Below are positions 30,911 through 34,692 of a DNA stretch of 34,692 bases, piece after piece. Position 1 is the stretch's first letter. The number at the start of each line of letters is the position of its first letter. Origin of the DNA: an uncultured Saprospiraceae bacterium. GTDB taxonomy: Bacteria; Bacteroidota; Bacteroidia; Chitinophagales; Saprospiraceae. The notes below the pieces were generated by a model that saw nothing but the letters and a program-made list of their open reading frames with translations, had not been told where the DNA came from and ran no database searches. The translations under genes were made by a program, and so were the position numbers. Location of the stretch: the NCBI GenBank assembly GCA_938028705.1, contig CALIZI010000479.1, positions 1-34,692 of the forward strand, given 5' to 3'.

Positions 30911-31072
30911 CCGATAACTATCGGGACTTTATTAGATTTTTACAAAAAATAATTAATTACATGTTTTATTTTATTAATAAAATTCATTCAATTGATTATC
31001 AATGAGTTATGATTGTAAACCTAATTTCCCTCTCGGCTCAGCCGAGACTAGTTCCCATTTTGTCCAAAGTCC
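30911..31072 (-). repeat. GGACTTTGGA element, inverted partial copy right of the IS
   Basis: Read on the minus strand it starts GGACTTTGGACAAAATGGGA and follows copy C closely (GAAATTAGGTTTACAATCATAAC, AAAACATGTAATTAATTA, GTAAAAATCTAA), up to CCCGATAGTTATCGG, where the IS begins. It also lacks the distal ~40 bp. A CTCGGCTGAGCCGAG palindrome replaces part of one arm (about 31031-31048). The first 14 bp are the right IS direct repeat. Confidence 0.75.
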
Positions 31073-31141
31073 AAAAAGTAGGTTGAATACATTTTGGGAG
31101 ATCTTTGGGTGAGGCCTGTCAACCTATTTTATGGACTAACA

Positions 31142-31177
31142 GTTTATCTAATTTCCCAATTTCCTTTATCCAAAGTC
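31142..31177 (+). repeat. Distal end of a GGACTTTGGA element
   Basis: GTTTATCTAATTTCCCAATT...ATCCAAAGTC matches the last ~40 bp of copies A and C. It may be the displaced end of the interrupted left copy. Between it and 31072 lies a unique piece with inverse TAGGTTGA/TCAACCTA (31079-31126). Confidence 0.65.
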
Positions 31178-31421
31178 TAATATTAATTTTAATGTGGAAA
31201 CAAGTATTTTTGGAGTTGAAAAGGTGAAAATATTTAATTTTATGTATCGAAAATATTTATGACTTTTTTTGTTTATTCCGTCTAAACTTAGTATTAAAAT
31301 TATATGCCATTTAATTTTAATGCTAAAACTTTGTTTTCCTGCCTTTATTCACATGACAACTCATTCGACACAATTGTAATATTTGTGTACTTTTCAATTA
31401 GATCGAAACAACAGTATTATT

Positions 31422-32603
31422 ATGAAAAAAATCAAACTATTAACTTTTTTCCTAACTTCATTTCTATTAGGAGTTTCTATGCTAAATGCCCAAAACGGAC
31501 AAAGTGATGTGCGCCTTACACAAGGTGGTGTTATCTGTCCGGGAGGTCCTATTGATTACATCATTGAAGTCAGATCTTCCGCTCCCGGTAGAGAATTTTT
31601 TATGAGTGAGCAGAATTATCGCTTTTCCTTTAATCGCGATGCACTTGCCAATCCCACAATAGTTGAAGAATTAGACGTAGCAGGCTTCGTACCGGGAGGT
31701 CCCGGTCCTTTAGGCTTCACCCTTTACTCTCCACACAATTTGATAGGTTCTTTAGACACTGTGGTCTCTTATAATGTAGAGCTTGCAGGTGGTGACGGTA
31801 TTTTTATGGTTCCCGGAGAAGATGCCTGGGTGCAGGTCGGGCGTATTGGTTTTGATGTCCTTAGTGAGGATGCCTGTTTTGATTTAGTTTGGGTGACACA
31901 AGCTATTTTTCCGCCGACTTTTGTCGGTGAAGTATTTACTGACCCCGTAACGGGTTTACCTACGCGGGGACCTACTGCCGAAAACTTCTATGGCAATTAT
32001 TCAAATTGTATGGAGACGCTTTGTCCAATACCTGTTGAATTAGTCTATTTTAACGGTGAAGAACGAGACTGTAAAATACACCTCGCATGGCAAACAGCTA
32101 CCGAGACCAATTCCGATTATTTCATCATAGAACGTAGCTTTGATGCCATTACATTTAATGAAATCGGGCGCGTCGGTGCTGCGGGCGAATCACAGGAATT
32201 AGTCAATTATAATTTTACGGATACCGGTATTGGTTCAGAAACCTACTACCGACTAAAACAAGTAGATTTTGACGGAAGTACCGACTATTCGGATGTCATT
32301 AAAATACATGCCACTTGTTTTGAAGATGGTACGGAAGGCGATATTTTGGATGTATTTCCCAATCCTGTAGGAGGCGCAGGCAGCATGTACCTTAAAGTAT
32401 ATTCACCTTATGATGAGACGGCTACTATTTCGGTGGTGGATATTACAGGAAAAATAGTGCGCGTCGAATCACAAAACATTACGACCGGTCCAAACTTATT
32501 GAACTTCTCTGTATCGGGTCTTGCAGCAGGTACTTACATGATTAGAATAGATGGTAAAGACTGGTACTCTTCTGCTCAAAAATTTATTAAAACAAATGAT
32601 TAA
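31422..32603 (+). CDS. T9SS surface protein, paralog 1
   Basis: 393 aa from the ATG at 31422; a GTG at 31383 is in frame but would put residues before a good signal peptide (MKKIKLLTFFLTSFLLGVSMLNAQ). The N-terminal domain (about 25-205, GQSDVRLTQGGVICPGGPIDYIIEVRSS, FFMSEQNYRFSFNRDALANP, GDGIFMVPGEDAWVQVGRIGFDVL) is beta-rich and somewhat like cohesin-type folds. Then follow CPIPVELVYFNGEERDCKIHLAWQTATETNSDYFIIERS (module shared with the 26104 gene) and a T9SS tail (about 310-393, ILDVFPNPVGG, GTYMIRIDGKDWYSSAQKFIK). Probably exported to the surface. It shares its whole layout with the next gene. Function unknown. Confidence 0.88.
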   Translation: MKKIKLLTFFLTSFLLGVSMLNAQNGQSDVRLTQGGVICPGGPIDYIIEVRSSAPGREFFMSEQNYRFSFNRDALANPTIVEELDVAGFVPGGPGPLGFTLYSPHNLIGSLDTVVSYNVELAGGDGIFMVPGEDAWVQVGRIGFDVLSEDACFDLVWVTQAIFPPTFVGEVFTDPVTGLPTRGPTAENFYGNYSNCMETLCPIPVELVYFNGEERDCKIHLAWQTATETNSDYFIIERSFDAITFNEIGRVGAAGESQELVNYNFTDTGIGSETYYRLKQVDFDGSTDYSDVIKIHATCFEDGTEGDILDVFPNPVGGAGSMYLKVYSPYDETATISVVDITGKIVRVESQNITTGPNLLNFSVSGLAAGTYMIRIDGKDWYSSAQKFIKTND

Positions 32604-32605
32604 AA

Positions 32606-32688
32606 TCCCAAATTTCAAAAAACAAATTTCAACGTTTTTTTACGCATATTTATTGGAATTTGGTACTTGTAATTTGGAATTTCTCGGC
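32606..32688. repeat. AATTTG-word hairpin after T9SS paralog 1
   Basis: CCAAATTTCAAAAAACAAATTTCAA is loosely inverse to TTGGAATTTGG...TTTGGAATTTC. It resembles the words upstream of lpxB at 19799-19873. Confidence 0.5.
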
Positions 32689-32967
32689 TAGTTAAGGAAA
32701 ACTTTTAGATAATTATTTCCCTATCAGCTAAAATTATAAGTTGATTTTAAATTTATAAATATTTGTTAAATATTCTAAATTAAAAATCCTATACATGTTT
32801 TAGTTTTTTTTGTGAAATTACCGATAACACAGTTTATTCTTTGTAGTAATTTAAATGATTATATTTAATTAATAATATTTTATAAGAGATTAGTAGTCAA
32901 TTATTAAGGTTTTATTTTTTTAAATTATTAACATTTAAATACTAAAAAAATAAATAATAAATTAATG

Positions 32968-33050
32968 GTATCAAACAAGTATTCAAAGCTACTTATTTGA
33001 TACTAGTTGTTTGATTGGGGAGTAGCCATTATGGTTGCTCCTTTCTTTTT
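32968..33050 (+). promoter_or_regulatory. Possible switching hairpins plus terminator between the T9SS paralogs
   Basis: GTATCAAACAAGTA (32968-32981) pairs with TACTTATTTGATAC (32990-33003). ATCAAACAA in the left arm is also exactly inverse to TTGTTTGAT (33007-33015), so two folds compete. A terminator-like stem GGAGTAGCCAT/ATGGTTGCTCC followed by TTTCTTTTT (33019-33050) comes directly after. This looks like an attenuator or a small RNA with its terminator. The rest of 32690-33305 is A/T-rich with no gene. Confidence 0.45.
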
Positions 33051-33305
33051 AACAAAAAAATTAGTATATTTATGTAACAATTATACATTAAAGCGGATAA
33101 GAAACATTTAAAAACTAATCGGACTTTAAATAAAAGTTAATATGTAAATTTAAACTACTATATTTATCAATTGATTATCAAACAAAAAAAATCTTAAATA
33201 AAATTATTTAAACCAACAATCATTTGCCACTAAAGTGCTGATAATCAGATAATTAACTCAGGTAGCTACTATTTGAGGTCCACAAAACTAAAACAAGATA
33301 ATATT

Positions 33306-34457
33306 ATGAAAATCAAAAGGTATTCACTTTTTTTATTTTTGTTTACATTATTAAACATTAATCTTTATGCACAATCAGGGCAGAGTGATGTACAAATCAT
33401 CCTCAGCGACTTGATTTGCCCCAACACAATTCTATTTGATATAGAAATCAGAGCCAGTTCACCCGAAACAGAATTTTTTGTTAGTGAACAAAATTATCGT
33501 TTTTCTTACGATGCTGATGTACTTTCCAACCCATTCGTTTCTAAAGAATATACCTTATCAGGTTTTGTTGCAGGCACGCCCGGTCCAAATGGCTTTGCGT
33601 TTTTTGCTGCCCACAACCTACTGGGGTCTGTAGATAACGTCATCACTTATAATGTTGAGCTTTCAGGGGGTGATGGTTATTATATCGCAGCTGAAGAATG
33701 GACAAAAGTCGGACAAATTGGTTTTGAATTTCTACAAGATTCTGCCTGCGTAGATTTAACATGGCATACAAGTGACATGTTTCCCGATACCTTTATCGGT
33801 GAGGTCTATAATACAGGCGGCGGCGGACTGCCTATCAGAACAAGAACAGCCGAAAACATGTATGGCCACTACACAGAATGTCTCACTTGCCTTCCTGTCG
33901 AATTAACATTTTTTGAAGGTGAGGAGCGCGGTTGCAAAATTCATCTATCTTGGGAAACAGCTACCGAAGTCAATTCTTCTCACTTCATTATCCAGCATAG
34001 TTCTGATGCTGCCAACTTTCATGAAATCGGCAGACTGGAAGCCGCAGGAAATTCTCTGCAAGCAGTACGCTACGATTTCATGGACAATAGCGCAGGACAG
34101 CAAACCTATTATCGCTTAAAACAAGTAGATACTGACGGTAGTTTCAAATACTCCAAAGTCATCAAAATCAATTCTACTTGTTTTGAAAATGATGATAATA
34201 CGATTCTAGATATTTATCCGAATCCGGTCAAAGACGATTATTTGTATATTAAAATGCACGCTAATACAGAATATGCAGCAAATATCACGGTCATGGACAT
34301 GACAGGAAGAGTGGTGTTGACCGAAGCGCAATCCATTTCGGAAGGTCGAAATTTACTTAGTTTTTCCACAGAAAATTTGTCCACAGGTGCATACTTTGTA
34401 CGCATAGATGGCAACGATTGGCGTACATCTGCCCATAAGTTTATTAAAATACAGTAA
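33306..34457 (+). CDS. T9SS surface protein, paralog 2
   Basis: 383 aa from the ATG at 33306; an upstream in-frame TTG (33273) is not needed for the signal peptide (MKIKRYSLFLFLFTLLNINLYAQ). The order is the same as in paralog 1: N-terminal beta domain (GQSDVQIILSDLICPNTILFDIEIRAS, FFVSEQNYRFSYDADVLSNP, GFEFLQDSACVDLTW), CLPVELTFFEGEERGCKIHLSWETATEVNSSHFII, YYRLKQVDTDGS, and T9SS tail (ILDIYPNPVKDDYLYIKMHA, STGAYFVRIDGNDWRTSAHKFIKIQ). Residues are strongly conserved between the two, with a few short indels. Likely a tandem duplication followed by divergence. Function unknown. Confidence 0.88.
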   Translation: MKIKRYSLFLFLFTLLNINLYAQSGQSDVQIILSDLICPNTILFDIEIRASSPETEFFVSEQNYRFSYDADVLSNPFVSKEYTLSGFVAGTPGPNGFAFFAAHNLLGSVDNVITYNVELSGGDGYYIAAEEWTKVGQIGFEFLQDSACVDLTWHTSDMFPDTFIGEVYNTGGGGLPIRTRTAENMYGHYTECLTCLPVELTFFEGEERGCKIHLSWETATEVNSSHFIIQHSSDAANFHEIGRLEAAGNSLQAVRYDFMDNSAGQQTYYRLKQVDTDGSFKYSKVIKINSTCFENDDNTILDIYPNPVKDDYLYIKMHANTEYAANITVMDMTGRVVLTEAQSISEGRNLLSFSTENLSTGAYFVRIDGNDWRTSAHKFIKIQ

Positions 34458-34487
34458 TTAGTTAAACGGGTATTAGTAAATTAGTCA

Positions 34488-34536
34488 AACGGGTAATTAG
34501 TTGAACAGGTAATCGGTTCAATTAATTACCCGTTTA
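34488..34536. terminator. Strong hairpin after T9SS paralog 2
   Basis: AAACGGGTAATTAGTTGAAC (34488-34507) is inverse to 34517-34536 with one mismatch and a 9-nt loop. The word AAACGGGTA is repeated upstream (34465 and 34488). No T-run follows, so termination is only probable. Confidence 0.6.
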
Positions 34537-34543
34537 ACTATCC

Positions 34544-34692
34544 GGGTGTGTTCGATTAAAATAGGGTACACTCGTCAGACGAATATTTTTATAGTAAACC
34601 ACCGTTTGATTGCCTAAATATCCGATTTTAACAAAGGGATTCGTCAGACGAGTATCGCTTTTAGGCGCATCCTATTTTTCTCGAACACCACC
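34544..34692. repeat. Inverted repeat with ACTCGTCAGACGAAT ends
   Basis: GTGTTCGATTAAAATAGG on the left is inverse to CCTATTTTTCTCGAACAC near the window end. Inside, ACTCGTCAGACGAAT (about 34570) and ATTCGTCAGACGAGT (about 34640) are inverse to one another. CTCGTC.GAC links it to the elements at 1-98 and 18402-18462, but the flanks differ, and it may be a separate family. Confidence 0.6.

Overview
The window looks like a chromosome segment of a Gram-negative Bacteroidota, most likely Saprospiria or a relative. The reasons are several exported proteins with type IX secretion (T9SS) C-terminal tails, a SusC/BtuB-style TonB receptor with an N-terminal carboxypeptidase-regulatory-like domain, an Omp28-type protein, Na+-NQR subunit A, LpxB, weak Shine-Dalgarno sites, and one promoter of the Bacteroidetes TTTG/TAnnTTTG type. 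Intergenic DNA is long, very AT-rich and full of hairpins and dispersed repeats. The placement is inference; no rRNA is present.

Layout. 1-1824: nqrA (minus) with an unusual exported or anchored N-terminus. 1825-2982: gene-free, holding two related candidate structured RNAs. 2983-3255: a small sigma-region-2-like protein. 3256-3974: a ~310-bp tandem duplication and promoter in front of a 471-aa helical protein (3975-5390). 5474-5848: a small secreted protein. 6875-6949: tRNA-Arg(CCU). 7167-9729: a DUF2891 lipoprotein and a divergent Nramp transporter separated by a heptamer hairpin array. 10364-11068: TonB-like protein. 11140-12042: seven-bladed WD40 protein. 12339-12757: two unlisted convergent small genes sharing a terminator. 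12927-13886: secreted unknown. 14430-16250: T9SS multidomain protein. 16359-16973: membrane/coiled-coil protein. 17350-18267: ROK sugar kinase. 18625-19776: lpxB with a palindromic repeat read in frame. 20265-21619: two tandem thioredoxin-fold lipoproteins. 22134-23234: Omp28-like protein. 23322-25520: TonB-dependent receptor. 25596-25697: remnant of a T9SS tail. 26104-27507: LRR-like T9SS protein. 27656-29092: ATPase/DUF234 protein. 29397-30910: complete IS4-family element. 31422-34457: two tandem paralogous T9SS proteins.

Much of the gene content concerns the cell envelope: respiration-linked Na+ export, lipid A synthesis, TonB-driven uptake, metal transport and surface proteins. There is no large operon. 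Genes are mostly monocistronic units separated by terminators or hairpins.

The most unusual signal is between the genes. (i) A 60-nt motif occurs twice with a compensatory base-pair change. (ii) A ~185-bp element with GGACTTTGGA ends occurs at least four times, and three complete copies end just upstream of genes for exported proteins. (iii) Two other palindromic families and a recurrent CCCGATAG-type palindrome are dispersed, one inside lpxB. (iv) Many gene ends carry hairpins built from short tandem words (7-9 bp) whose word differs from locus to locus while the architecture is the same.
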